Position numbers and translations under genes: made by a program. A DNA stretch of 64,000 nt, from NCBI GenBank assembly GCA_036244855.1, contig BQKZ01000102.1, forward strand, positions 108,350 through 172,349, in the 5' to 3' direction. The notes beneath the pieces are model-generated. The model had not been told where the DNA came from, did not search any database, and worked only from the letters and a program-made list of their open reading frames with translations. This stretch comes from Temnopleurus reevesii. Its lineage: Eukaryota; Echinodermata; Echinoidea; Temnopleuroida; Temnopleuridae. Each line of letters starts with the position of its first letter. Position 1 is the first letter of the stretch. Shown here one piece after another: positions 1 through 15,200 of the stretch.

Positions 1-114
1 CATGTTTCCATTGTTAAATTATTGTATAATGTATGTACCCTGCCATTGGCACAGGCTGTTTTGATACAGTTATGTTCCATGGACCTGGGTTCTTGTCAAC
101 TTCTTTATTTGCTT

Positions 115-120
115 AATAAA
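115..120 (+). other. Possible plus-strand polyadenylation hexamer AATAAA
   Basis: An AATAAA lies in an unremarkable AT-rich stretch opposite the EHBP1 gene. It could end a plus-strand transcript entering from the left, but such hexamers are common by chance at this base composition. Confidence 0.12.
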
Positions 121-238
121 GACGATTCATATATTACAATGAAGATTTGATGCGTAATGTATCAATCACAGGCATTTACACCATGCGCAAACCTGGTGGA
201 ATTTACTAAGTTTGAATTGTGCGAAGTAATATACCTAC

Positions 239-296
239 CTCTGTGGACTCTTTTCTGCCTCTCCTTGTCCATATAACACACAATCTGTCTGGTTGC
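239..296 (-). CDS. EHBP1: EHBP1 coding exon 2
   Basis: A 58 nt exon bounded on the minus strand by TTTGTTCTTTTCAG and GTAGGTAT. It supplies the last base of Trp35 and then 19 codons, QPDRLCVIWTRRGRKESTE, ending in phase 0. The segment QPDxLxVxWTRRxRR is a characteristic early part of the EHBP1 NT-C2 domain. It is too short for a simple open-reading-frame search and was recognised by its splice sites and its match to exon 1. Confidence 0.9.
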
Positions 297-3200
297 CTGA
301 AAAGAACAAAAAAATACAAAGAAAATGAATTGTCAGTATTCTATCATGAATATTTTTCTGCTACATCACTGAAAAAAATCCAAACTGATAAATAAACTGT
401 AAGAGATGAAATCTTTGCTGGGGTTTTATTCTTGCTTATTTTATGACTATTAATTTGCTAAAATTTCTAGCCATAATAATGCCCATAGACTTGTGTACAA
501 TAATCTTTCAAAACGTGAAAAACAACAACCTGCTAATGTGTAAATATGTCTGAAATTCAGTGAATTCGCTAAAATTGATGCATGCTAAAATATTAGCTTT
601 TACAGTGTGCACCTGGGTCATTTCATCAAATGCATAACTGATGGTAAAGATAACTTCTAGGAACATTTTTACACTTTTACATGCATACAAAGCTGTTAGA
701 GCTCTCGAAACTTATTTTACCCGTAACATTATGAATTTATAGAGTCTTGATAATTTTGTTTTTGTCCACTTGAGGTTATATCAGCCCAAATGGAAACTTT
801 GTTTTGGCTAAATTAATCCTGATCAGATAGCCGACATGCAGCACCAGATTGGCATTGCTGCATCACTTTCTTGTATGCCAAACAAGGTAGCAGAAACTCC
901 TTTCTTTTAACATCATCAGGGCCCGGTAACATAAAGGTTTGCGATTAATCGCTAATCTGATAGCGATTGATATCAATCGCTAGTCTATGGCAAATCATGT
1001 ACTAAAGTTTGCAATTGATCGCAAAATCAAATAGCGATTGATCGCAAAGCTTTATGTTACGGGGCCACTAATTTCGTTCAGATCATTCACAATCAATCCA
1101 ATATCTGGTAATAATAACATTCAGTTGGAATGTAATTTGGAAATAAGTTTTGCCTAATGACTAAAAACAACTTCATATCTAACCCTGATAGCAAAGTTTG
1201 TTTTTCAGTAGATTCGCTTCTCAATTGTCTTTCTTGAAGGTAGAAAACTACATTTGCACAAATTACGGTTATGCTTACAAGTTGATGTGTACCTCAGATA
1301 TGCCAAAATAATAAACTCTATGAAGTATTTTGGTCGAATGTAGTCCAGAATATTTAATTCAAATAAAAATCTATTCTATCATAATTCATCTTGACACCAA
1401 CGGTATCGTGATACTTCTAGCGTATTACGGTACCATACACACACACACACACACACAAAACACAAGAGCACATACAGTGCACACTTCAATACACTGCCAC
1501 ACCATGCGGAATACGCACTGAGAGAGACTCTTGCGCTATTGGTCAACGAGGGGTTAACAGCTGTTTTGAATTTTCAACGCACGGTCCATTAGTTCGAGGC
1601 CCGCATAGAAGAATTATTATTGGAATAACTATAAATGCGCCTATCATGACCAATCTTTGTGCTTACTTGATAAGTTGATAAATTGATAAGTGGTGATAAG
1701 TTCTAACATTTAGTACTATTCAACATAACACAACAATCTTGGAAGGTCAAATTTTTAGGCTGCAAAAGAAGTATTCTACCTTTAATGGTTCGTCTTAGTT
1801 CTTCTGAGAGAACATAACACGCTATCCAAAATGGTATGGTATGTTTTGAGGATGACAAAGGAGAGGCTCCCTCACCAATCAATCATGGAGAACTCTATAT
1901 GAAATGAAGACCATTATGATGTACAGTCCCTTATTGGAAATGCAAGTTAGATGGGAATTTGCCCTATACATTAGTATACTGTCAGTGGATGGAGAAAAGT
2001 ACAATGATCAAACTGTGAAATTTTGAGCAAAGTCGAATGGTCTATTCAGAAGTTAAGAATTTTCAAAGTTTTGATTTACAGCCCTCATGGGCTCCTCAAG
2101 TTGACAACCTATAGGTACAAAATGGCTACTAACATGGAGAATTCTCCAATCACTTTGTACACAGAATTTCACATTTTCTCTTTTAGCAGAAAAGTAGACA
2201 CATACACTTTTTGTTCAAGTATGACATACTTGACATATATGGACATATCAAGCATTCCATCTGATGACTCCTCAATTGAAATATGAAATTGATCAATTTT
2301 TAATGAATTCAAATTAATGACAAGTTCTCCAGCTATCAGATCACAGATTACGCCAAAGTTGCCAATTCAAGGATGCCCATTTGTGGTGGAAATGCAAACT
2401 TTGAAAATTTTGCACAATGTTTCATAGTTTGTTCATCTTATTTTTCTTCATTTGCTGACAACACATCAATGTCAGGGTGAAGTTCCCCTTTAAAGGGGAT
2501 TGAAACCCAAAGAATATATCGACTTATTTCAGTAGGTGTAATATTTATCGATTTAATGAAATATGTTATTGTACAAGAAAAAGCAGCATAAGGAGATAAA
2601 TTTTCATTTTCTGAGTCAAGATTTCGTCTGCTAGCAATACCCTGGGGCTACCATTTTGTTATTTGGTACGAGAAAGTATTTTGTTATCCCCGAGTAGAAC
2701 GTCTTTGATCGAAATATAAGCTTAGAATTTGAATAAAAATATACCTTACATATGGTCATATATTTCAATATCTTAAAACTGGTCTGGATTTATTTTTAAA
2801 AAGAAAGTTTTGTTCATTAGAATCGTGTTTTATTGGCATGGGCGTGACGTTTTTGCGGAGTAATGACGTTTTTGCGGAGTAGAGTCCAAGTTTCCTTGTA
2901 ACAAAACAAATGAAAGAAAGGAATCTGTATTATCGGTTGGCTATTTAAACCATTGTATATCACTTTCTATAGCGTTATACAATCAGATGAAGACCAGAAC
3001 AAAAACAAAAATCTGCAGTACAGGGTGGCCTTTTAAAGTCATGCGTTCGTGTTGATATAGGGTCTTTGGCAAAACGCTACGTTTTCACCTGTATTAAACA
3101 ATAGAATACAATACCTGGAAGGCTTGCTGAATAAAGGAAATTCTGTTATGCCAGGCAAGTCCACTAAAAGCACAATTCTTTAGTATAAACAGATGATTTG

Positions 3201-6200
3201 AAGACTGAATTGATTTTTATAATTCATACTAAAATATTGGACACCTATCACGCATTTTTTTCCAACATAACATATTTTATTTGCCAAAGATTGAACTATT
3301 TTACAGTTTAATGAATATTTTCCTTGCCATAGTAAATTATATCAATGGACCACGTCGAAATATCTGTTCAGAACAAAATGGCAGCCCCCTTGTAATGTGA
3401 TAGCAGACGAAAACCTGTTCTAAAATATCGCGAAATTTACACTTTTCTGAATTTATTTTAGAGCTTGATCCAGTCTGATTGGTAGCGGTATGTGTTACCT
3501 TTCTTATAGGTGTATATTATCATCTAGGATTCATTCTTCTTTAAGCTTAAATTTGTCTTATAACCTGCAGATGCTGCACATAATCAACAAGATGTTAATC
3601 AGTGTTTATCCATGTTAAGACAAGAATTATTTACATTATTTATCTACCCAACACAAAAATCATTAAATTGATATTTACGCAGTACCTGCTGCTATAACAC
3701 GAATCGAGCCCGCCACTACCATTGGCTTTCGGTGGTCTAGTGTTAAAACACCTGTCTAGTCAGAAGGAGATCATGGATTTGATTCCTACCCAAGAATGCC
3801 TGTGAATTTCTTTCACAGCTTCTCGGTAAAGCACTGTTAATCAGTGTTTATCCATGTTGGGCTAAGGCAAGAATTATTTCAATTAAGATGGACCTCAGTT
3901 TAGGATAATAATCATGAGGAGTGCAAGGAGGCACCTCGCTCTGAGCTCTTAAGTCTAGTGAGTCAAGAATTGACACAAGCTCACCCAAGCTAGGAACAAA
4001 CTGTGAAAAGTCTTGGATAAACTAAAGCTCATTACCGTAAGTTCCAAATCACACAAAACCAGTTGGAAACATGTCAAAGTGTAAATATCTTGACACACAG
4101 CATGACACAGACATAAAGCAGATGAAACAAATCTCTCAAATAAACTCAATAATAAACTCAATAAATAAATAATAAATAATAAATCTCAAATAAATTCACC
4201 TCTTGTACCAGAATAGAGATAAATGTTTCTTATTAAGTCAGCCTACTTAAGTAATTGACTCTGCAGGTTAAGTCGATCACAACACTTTAACCAAAGGAAA
4301 CATTGTATTTGGCATTTAATGCTTGCCGAATGATGAAAGGCTTCCATTTGGATGTGGTTACTGTCACTAATACCTGGTAGAAAAATGCGCACATGGCAAA
4401 AGTTTTAACTGGGTTTACCAACAGGTTATTAAGTCATTCAAAACAGTTCGACTAAGTCGCGTATTTTGTATATTATAACACTTGATCATTACAATCCGAG
4501 AGGCTTCTATTTCTTTTTGTAAAATGAGATTGTTGTCATTGATGTCTTTGATTTGATATTAATATCTGCTAGAAATCACATAGAATAGTAATTTCAGTCA
4601 CTCAAAAAAGTTTGACAACACTCTTTTGTATTTAATACTTTGCTAATACATTCCCAGACTTCTTTTTTTTTTTCTTTTTTCTTTTTATTGTGATTAGCAT
4701 GACTGAAGCATTTACCGGTAATTTTATACTAATACCTGTTAGAATTCACATATAATTAGTAATAGTCCTAACTGGGTTTACCAACAGGTTATTAGACAGT
4801 TTACAGTAAGCATCCTATTTTGTACTTAATACTTCGCTAGTACATTCCTATGGTTCTTTTTTTAAGGTGATTGTTGTCACTGAAGCCTCTAATTTTATCT
4901 TAATACCTGTTAGAAATCACATACAATTAGTAATAGTCTTAACTGGGCTTTACCAACAGGTTATTAGATGTAAGTCAGTATAAACAGTTTTGACAAGCCT
5001 AAATATCCTATTTTGTACAAACACTTAGCTAATACAATCTGAGAGGCTTGCATTTGGATAAAACTGATTGTTTGTCAATCAGTCTTTAATTTGATATCAT
5101 ACCTAATACACCAGCAATAGTCTTAAACTGGCATTATCAACAGGTTATTAGATGTAAGTCAGTATAAACGGTTTTGACAGGACTAAATATCCTATTTTGT
5201 ACTTAACACTTGGCTAATACAATCTGAGAGCCTTGCATTTGGATAAAACTCTGATTGTTTGTCAATCAGTCTTTAATTTGATATTATACCTAATACATCA
5301 GCAATAGTCTTAAACTGGGTTTATAAAGGGGTTATTAGATGTAAGTCAGTATAAACAGTTTTGACAGGACTAAATATCCTATTTTGTACTTAACACTTGG
5401 CTAATACAATCTGAGAGGCTTGTATTTGGATAAGACTGATTGTTTGCGATCAAGTCTTTAATTTGATATTATACCTAATACATCAGCAATAGTCTTAAAC
5501 TGGGTTTATCAACAGGTTGCTTCATCCATCTAAACACTTTGACAACAGTTAACACCCTATTTTCCATCTAATACTTGCTTAATGCATTCCAAGAGGCTTC
5601 TGGTGCAATCATGATAAGTGATTATTACTATGGAAGATCTTAATTTGGTCTTAATACTCTTGTATGCAAACATTCACAGGAGCAATAGTCTTAACTCAGT
5701 TGAACATTGGGAGGCAATCATCTTAAATTGTCTAAAACTTTGATAGGATTAGATGCAGTTGAGTCAGTGCTGGTGGGCTGGCCGGCTGGCTATCTGAGGA
5801 TGAATCTAAACTGGGGATGCTGGATTGGAACACATCATCAGACAGCCCCAGTCACATGTTCAAGAAAAAAGCTAATACAAATGCTAATTATTTTTTGAAC
5901 ATTTGGCATAAACTTCTATTCAAAACAAGTACAACACTAATCTTTTTGTTGAACCTCCAGCACAAACCTCCAGCATGTGAAATAGAAGGCAAATTAGTAG
6001 GACACAGAAAAATGCTCTACTTCAGGGGAAACACACTTCATAATTCCATGCAAAACATAATTTCCCAAATATAAACTCAGGAGACATATCAATTTAAGAT
6101 CAATGCTTCAGAAGAATATTAATAGTATCTCATTTTCCTTTAGTTGTTTAAACAAAAAATGTCAGAAAATTTTTGAAATTTCACAAAATGGAATTATCCT

Positions 6201-9200
6201 ACATATAAGTTCAAACACACTAAGCATTGGGTTTATCCAGCATGGTGTGACAGGATAAGAGGATGAGGGGAGATAGGCTTTGCTCATAGCGGACACAAGC
6301 AGATCCTATTACCACCTCAAAGCCAAGCAGATACACTTTCAACTTAACTCCTTGATCATACTTAGATGGATTGGGATGGGATGATGAAGTCAAGTGAGAG
6401 GGGCTTCTCAAAATACTGTGAGCAGAAGTGACAAAGAATTGGGACAAAGTAAAGAACTTCATTCACGCATTTACAATAGTTTCATGACCATAAAAGAAAG
6501 TCCCAGGTGAGACTCTTGTTCAGCATTTCTCCACAGATTAAGAAAGAAGGAAATTTCATTCGTGTCCACCTAGCTATCATTAGTTTTTGAATGGAGGTTG
6601 TTTACTTTCTCCAAGGCCTTTGTCCCTTCTGTTCGCAGTGAAGAAAGACTTCTGACTGGTACCGCTCAATTTCTACTTCATAAAAATACCTATGTTTGGA
6701 CACATTTCATGCTTTGTTTGATAACTCTTAATTCATTAGCTTTAAAGCATACTAAATACACGAGCATAAAGACAGAGGAAAATGGTGTTCAATTTGACAC
6801 AAGGAACTTTAAGAATGAAAGATAAGAATTAAATTTGTAACATGATTACCAGATGGATTTCATTGATTTCAATTACAAATTTGTCTCTTGTCTATTCTTC
6901 GGCACACTTTTTGGCAATGGAAAGGCAATGTAAAGAAATTGCATTCAATTCAAATATTGCACCATGAAAATTAAATCCTAAAAAGTTCCGCAATTTGAAG
7001 AACAGTAGGAAATCAAATTCATAAAAGAATATTCATGACCATCCTGGTTATCATATGTTTCAGCTCACACTAAAAAGTGATTTAATTTCAGAAGAATGGT
7101 AATAGGTAGCACATAAAAATAGAATATTCTTGAATTTGAGAGATTGATTTTGAAACTCTTGATTCTACACGTTTACATTTGGCTTATTCATCCATCCTAC
7201 AACATTTTTTCCAATTCACTATATATATGAATCTGTATGCCCTCATTTGCAAGAAAAGAAATCTGACGGTTTTATCTGTATGTTCTGTGTCAAAATTCAA
7301 AACATAGAGCTGCAATATTTTGTCATCAGATGTATCTTAAATTTTTAGATGTTCTGTGCTTTGAGCTTGAGCATATCTTAAATATGGGGAATAGTATTTC
7401 AACAGCTATCGGTGACTACATCATTGATCGATGAGCTAAAAAATAAAAAAATTGACAAAACATACAGAGATTTTGAGAGGACTGTAGAGATGAGAGGTAT
7501 AAATGCTTGATGAGAACACTATAATCTCTTATTCAAGTTAACACAATAGCGATTAGTAAGCCTGATGGCGGATATGTTACAGGACAATACCAGATCATCT
7601 GATTAAAACAGATAAGACATGGTTTAAGACAGCTAGAAAAAACACAGAAAAGATACAATCTTCTTATGGACTAAATTCTATTCCACTATTAAAGCGATTG
7701 TGCAGATTCAAATATAAAGTAGATTCACACAGGCCAGAGCAGTGAGGTATGAAAGGTATTTATACTTTTTGAGACAAGCTAAGATCTTAACCAGTTTGAT
7801 CTGGAATGCATGATTGCAGTTAACAGTTACACACAATCCTAATTCCATGCTTCTAATACCTATTTCTTTCAAAAAATCCTAAAAGTATTAGTCATTGATA
7901 TCCACGACAAACCAAACTTTAATGGAGACATGAAAAAAGGACAAGAAAAATTTAGGGATAGCACCAAGGCTTACATCTTCTTTAAAAAGAGTTTGAAGAG
8001 GGAACCCCTTTTCTTTAGTAAATAGTTCTTATAAAGAATCTCGAGATTGAGGAGAGATGAAAATAATTTGCAAGCTTTCTCATTCTGTACAAGTCAGTTA
8101 GGTAGATTATCATCATAAATTGGTCTAAAGAACAGATAGCTTTGGGGATAATCGGAGATACTTCTTGGATCATCCTTTATCTTTGCAATATGTCCCTAGA
8201 TTTAAGTTTTAGAATTCTGAGTAGTACATGATAATCTAGCACTAATAAACCCAAATAAATGAGAGTATGCCATGTACAATTTGTTATTTGAAGGGCGACC
8301 CACCCCTGGTATTAACATGCTGTTAGTGAATGAAAAAAATTACATAAAAAAACTTGTGAAACTTCGAGCAAAAGAAAGGTTATGAATTTTCAAAGTTTCA
8401 GTGATACATTCTGATTGGAATCCATGTGTTATCAAACTTAGATGAAATCTTTGACGTCATGTCAAATATTTCTCCATTAATTTTGGAATCATAATTTCAC
8501 ATTTTCTTCTTTTTTTTTCAGAGTTATCACCAAAATCCTGGCTTTTTGCGGGAGTGAAGCATACCTATATCAAATTTTGCATATATTTTGACAAGAAACA
8601 TGTTCTTACTTTGACATCATGAATTCAGCCAAAATTAAAGTATCCCCTAAATAATTTGAAAATTCATAACTTTTGAGCAGATTGCCAAATTTGGCTAAGA
8701 CTTTCAAAGCTTATTTTTCTCATTTTAGTCATTCATTTATTCATGACAACCCTAGGGTGGGTTACCCCTTCAATAATTCATCAAACAATTAATCATCTTT
8801 AATTTGTGATGAAATGAAAATGATTGTACAAAGTGCAATTTTAATCCATCAATGAAAACTCTTTATAGGGGGCCACATTTATCTGGAATGATATGTAGCA
8901 CAATTAAGCCAGCAATAACCATGACTGGATTATCATATTTCAAACAGAGTACCGACATCAATTGGAAGTCTTAAATGTCATGACACCTACAGAAATCATC
9001 AATGCCAAAAAAGTACCTGGTCTAGATAAGCCCAGGTGTTGCCAACAGCGGGGTGATTGACAAATTGACAAGCTGTTTCCGAAATACCACATGAAAAGAA
9101 CCCCTCTATTGACACATGACCAGCCAGTGCGCAGAGAGCGGTGCCAGTTTTAGGCTAGTGTCACGATCGTTTGCAATAGTATCCCCGGTTTCTGACACTT

Positions 9201-12200
9201 AGGCACAATGCGACTGCGGATACATTTCTAGTGAGCGTGCAGTATTACAAACCAGTGTTCCTGACCGGTAAATTCCCATGGAAAAATTGTCGAAAATAAT
9301 TGGGTAAATTGATTTCGTAGAATGAATAAGAAATCAAAGCCAGCGAAATTACCTGCGATGCCATACCTCAGCCTCCCTCAACCCTCCCTACCCTACGCAA
9401 GTTTCTTTCCACATCTACCTAATTAGAACAAAGTTTGAGAATTTTTTTAAGGAATACAGAGCGAAGCGCAACAGGGATTTTCGTTGCCGTGCGTACCCCG
9501 GGGCAAGTTTGGAAAGAATTCACCTTTTACAACAGTAATCCGCACTGGTCTTGTGTAGTCACACCAGGTTTTTTAGCTGGAACAACCGTCGCATACAGAC
9601 CAAGTCACGGACACCGTGAAGAACTTTCAACTACCTTCTCCCCCTTTCTGCATTCCAACTATATCCCACCAATCCCACAGGCTCTGGCCCCTAAAACGGC
9701 TACGTTTTTGTTATTTTCACGATGTCGGGAATATTTTGAGGACTGGATCGAGCCAATTTCTTTCCTTTTCTTTCATGCCGAGGAATGAATGAAACCTTTC
9801 ACTCACGAAACATCAGCAAAATATGTAAACACAGGTGGCCGGCACAATGGGGCTCGACAATGAGTCAATTAATACAAAAAATGTATCCGTCCCTCAACTG
9901 TAACCTTTGAAAGGTATCTCAAAGGCAGTCGGGTCCATTGAAAAAAATAATTCAATATTTTCCTGCAATTTAGGTTATCATTATTGTTTATTTAAAAAAA
10001 GAATTAATCTAAAAAAGCATTAATTTTAAGAATGTTTAATTGTGTGTTTGGTTATGATGAAAAGATGAAATGCTGATAAAGCAGATATTGTAATTTATAC
10101 CGAATGAGATTGTAATCTTCATAGAATTACGAATATGTTTTGTATGAAGCTAGTACAGGAAGGTCAAATCTCGTCCACAAAGGGTTTTTTAAAGATCTAG
10201 AATGGATGGAAAATCAGTAAAACAGAAAATTGAAAATCGGGAAAGCTCATATTTTGATCAAGAACGTTTTACTTAGGGATAACAAAATACTTTCTTGCAC
10301 CAAAAAAACAACAAAATGGTAGTCCCAAGGTATTGCAATCAGAAAAAATCTTGGCTCAGAAAATGGTGATTTATCTCCCAATTCTTTATTTTCTGTTCAA
10401 TCATGTATATTCCAATCAATCAATAAATATCACGCCCCTTGAAATAAATGAATATATTTTTTCAATCCTCTTCAATAAATCAGAATGAAAAAATATACAT
10501 GTCCTAGAGTCTTTCCCAGACACAATTATTCATGACTTCTTGCACTACATAAACTGATATGAGTGGGTCTGTATTTGAAGACAAGTGGCATAGTCTGTGA
10601 ATAGTGCTTAACTTTTTAATCCTTCCTATTTGCTACAGATCTTAACCATGAACAAGACCCTGCTATCCTTTGTATTAATTAGTCTCCAGTCTTCTCATTG
10701 AATGAAGATAGGAAATCTTGTTCTTAACCATTAAATAAAAAATCTAAATTTCTTTAAATTGCTAGAGAGTATGTGGAGAGGGATTTAGCTTTAATATCCC
10801 CCACAATGAAATGGGAAAGGAAGTAATTAATGGTAGTGAAGGAAACCAAACACAAAAAATTCTCACCTAAGAAGCTCATGTGGATAATTAATTAGAGAAC
10901 TTATTTGGCAAGTTGTAAACAACTTGTTTCTGAAGGTGAAGTTTTTACTTTAAAAAAATTATTCAAGTTTTCAGAATTTCAAGAAAGTAACATTTCCTGG
11001 CTTTTCCTGATTTCTCCTGGACAGGGTTTCATAATTCCAACCAGCTTCAAAATATTTTTTTTTGGGGGGGGTGGGAGGAATTGCAAAGAAAAGCATTGTC
11101 CCTATTTGTCTTAAACTGATTTGTATTGAAAAAGAAGTTTGCTAGAAACACTTGAAATTTCAACAATATGGAATTTATCAGTGGTGACTCAATGTTCCAA
11201 GCGTTTGAAGTAATATAAATTTTATCCCCCTGATTTGCCGAAATTCTGTCTAATTCACTGAATATTCCATTAGAGAACAAAAATAGGATTAATAATTTCA
11301 GATTTCCCTGAATTCTAGAACGGGAAAGAAACTCTGAAAATCCTTTTCCAACTGGAAAAATGACTTTTGCAATTTGCTTTCCATCATTGGTAGCCAAAGT
11401 ATCTTATTGAACCCTATTTTTCAAATCTAACGCTCTACTGATAACATATTTCAGTTCCAAAAGTGCAGTATTTAAACAGCTTTCACACTGTCCATTGTCT
11501 TTTTGGGGGTTAAAAAGCATTGTGAGTTAATTCATAATCCATACTCATCAGGAATCTAAAACCTCTAGAAAACCCCAAACTAAAAATAAATGGGGCTGAA
11601 ATCGTTAAGTAACATTCTGAAGGGATACAAGAGATGTATCTGGGGACAATAAGTTCTTTCTTCAGTATTGTATCATCCAAGATATTTTAGTACATGAGTC
11701 ACCTTGTGTTGGGAATGAAAATAAAAGAAACATTTCTATATGTTTAACAGACATGTAGGGGTGTAAATTCACACCCCCAGGCACCGGGGCCAGGGGCTCA
11801 AACCTACACACCTGTTGGAGAGTGACACACCATTTAGGGGTCGATCCAACATCACCCGGTCTTCTTCCATATCTCCTTCTATCCTTCCTTACAATCTCAG
11901 CCTTTTCCCTCGTTTTTAAAGACTGCTAATCTGCATTGTACATCGGCTTACGCATTAATCCAGCGAATCAAGGCAAGATTGTGGCTGCCTATTCTTCAGG
12001 AAGCCCAGATGAAGCACCATTCTATTATTTGCTCTCCTTTAATTATCCCCATTCAAATCTATTCACCAAACCCTTGTGCAATTGATTGTAACTCTTTTTT
12101 TGTGGCTTGGTTTTTTTCCTCCTTTCACCCCCATTGCTCCTTGGTTAAGCATCATCAGTAGACCATCCCCCCTCTGTGGCACAAAAGGATGTTAAGAAAA

Positions 12201-15200
12201 AAAGATTAGAAACAAAGAGGGAAGAGACTGCTGAAAGTGTAGCGTAGCATGGAGAAGTGAAAGGGGGCCAGAGGCTGATCGATACCTTAGAGAGGGCGTA
12301 AAGAAAGACGAGCTGTCATGTGTGTCGCTCTTTGTCCACCTAGATAGTCACTTGCCAAAGGTGGACAATACCTTGGACATTCCATTACAATGAGGTCTTC
12401 TCCTTCCTTTTCACATTCCTTAAAGCCCCATCCATTCGCTGGACATGGACGGTTGATCAGGATTTCAATCAAAAACCCATTCCAGATTCATTCTCAAATT
12501 TTCCCCATTCGAGGGTAGTGAACTAATAATCAAGAGATGTCAGTTATGGATGAGGAATTCGTGGCTGTTCAATCTTGAATTCTTAGATGGGGGCTTTTCA
12601 AATGTGATGAAAATTTACCTTTCCCAGACTTTTCAAATTGGTCATCGAGGCAAATTTCAAACTTTGCAAAAGTCAGGAAATTTCCCACAGATGGGCATCT
12701 GTGGGGGCTGTACATTTGTAGATGCCATACACCCATTCATTCGCACTTATTTCTAACATACATGTAAACCATGCTTAACTATCAGGTTTGGAATACCCAG
12801 ATGAGTTTGAAACACTGATGAAGTCCATCATCAAAAGCTTTTTGATTCACCCTAAATACTAAACACCAAGAACAAAATATTAGTGTCATGCTATCATGAA
12901 TCACAGTTATTTTGAAATATCAGTACCCTGTGGCATATTCACTATTCACAAGCAATCTACCAATCTGCTTTGTGCATTCACAATGTCTAAAGATGTTTAT
13001 ATGAGAAGATAAAGTCTGCCACTTGAGCTAAACACAAACGAAAATCCATTTTCCGTACATTTGTAAAGTTGTTTACATCCTGTTCTGTTTACCAAAAATC
13101 CTTGATCTCTTCTGCGGCAATAAAAAGCCGCATTCAGCTAATTGATGGGCTGGACATAATGATGGTCATCCCAACCAATCATCTCCTTTGTACTAAAAAG
13201 ACATCAAAACCAGTATCATCAAAAACATTCTCCCGATGGAAACCAGATAAGGACAAATTGCATGAAAACCTATAATTTTAACACCTTATCAATCAAAATA
13301 TGTCATATATTAATCATAGGAATGAAAAGAACCAGTAATTCATACACACTCCAGGGATCAATAGATTAACAGTCATAAAATTTATTCATAAAAGAGTGTT
13401 ATTTATATCTTGCACTTGCCTTAGGTCAATATTTTCGCAATGGGTTGTTATTGGGTTGCAACACAATGTAATTTGGGACATTTATCTTCATCAACAAATA
13501 CATATTTCAGGCAAAAACACAATTGACTTCATGAAGGTTAAATCCATCAAAAAGTGGTGATGAAAAAAGTGGGAATAATATAATTTTCTATTAAATGTAT
13601 ATTTAATTATAAATCATATCATTAAAAGTAGAAAAATAGTAATTTCTAACCTATAAATTTTGTTAAGATGGTGGTTAGAGATACAATATGATGAATATTC
13701 AATTACCAACTACATATGATGACTCTTTTTCTTTGTTGAAATTTAACAGTTCTCTGACTTTCCACCTACGATTTTTACATAGAAATTAATGAATACAAAA
13801 TTTGAAAAAATAAAAGATTATATCTAAATGAATAAAAATCAGATATTCAAATTAATATATGAAATACATACTAAATTCCTCAAAAATTAATTCTAGCACC
13901 TAAAAACCAAGGGTTTTCCAATATTTACACGAAAACTATTGAGTTGCATGAGCTGATAAAAATATCAACCAGGAAAAGAAAAATGAGAGTAGCAAGAAGA
14001 TGAAAGTTGACAGTGCTACAACCTGCTCCGATCCCACCCAAAGTTTGACTTATGGAGTGGAGGACTGTGAATAAAAATGCATACATTTTGAATAGCATAA
14101 AACAAATAAATGAATGTAATATTCAATAAAATAAGTAACCCTGAAACCAATTCTTACATCTAAACCTAAAATTTTTCAAATATTTACACCATCATTATTC
14201 AGATTGTGTGAGAAGATAAAAAGATCAACAAAGAATAGAAAATAAGGGTAGAAAAAAGGTGAAAGTGGACAGTGCCCAAAACCTGCCCCTATCTTGTCCA
14301 GTTTCGAGCGATGGAGTGGCGGCTAGTGGTGGTTATTAGCTGGCACAATAGGGGCACTTGATGGGCTTCAAGGGGTAGTAGATGACACAATGGAACGGGG
14401 AAGAATCGGGCTCTCCTGGGGCGCAGGAAACGTCATTAGAATTCCCTAGGCGGTGGAGCAGGCATTGTGTCCCCCTCCTCTTAGGGGGTTGTAGAAGGGG
14501 GGCTGGAGGGGGTCGGAGGGGCTGGACAATGTGAGAAGGAGTGGTAGTGGTGGGGTAGGGAGAAGAGGATTGCAAGATGATTATTTGTTGTTTTAGATTA
14601 GTACATTTATATCCCAATAGACCGAGTTTACTGCATCTTGGCATGAGAGAGTGAGATAGAGAAAGAGAGAGAGAGAAAAAAAAAACCAAGAAAGAGTCAG
14701 AGAAAGAGAAACGAAAGAGATAGAGGGGATTGAGTGAGAGAGAAGGGGGGGGGGTGCGGAGAGGAGGATGGAAATGATAGTGATGATGGAAAAACTTAAA
14801 TTGAGGTGAAAGAAAGAAGGAAATAAAGGCAGGGAGAGGTAAGAAACAGAGTTACAGGGCATTGCTAGAAAGTTGCAATCACAAAGAAATCAGTTGCAAA
14901 TTTGAAATGTTATCGACATGTGAAAACCAATTGGAACTTGCAATTGATGGGAACTTTCAAGCAACACCCCCTAAGAAGGTATATACATAAAGGGAGATGG
15001 TGAGTGCAATAATGGGTGGATATAGAGATTGCTAAAAAGAACCATGAAAAGAGAGATTCAATTAAAAAAAATGAGTCCAAATTCTTTCACGGTCTGGTAA
15101 CCTTGACCATCGCACAGCTGCGTTCTCTTCACTTTAACGAGACACTTCATAAGAGTGCAAGATCAGTAGCAATAGGGATTGGGGAAATTAAAAAGGATTA

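Noticed and set aside
239..296. Alternative reading of the EHBP1 exon as ATRQIVCYMDKERQKRVHR
   Set aside because: It is a plausible-looking peptide, but only the other frame connects to the start-codon exon and matches EHBP1.
4230..5750. CRISPR-like array
   Set aside because: The monomers are about 185 bp and tandem without spacers, in a eukaryotic intron; this is satellite-type repetition.
9435..9788. 117-codon frame in the CpG-dense island as a gene
   Set aside because: No homology, splice site or start context; an open frame of this size is expected by chance in locally GC-rich DNA.
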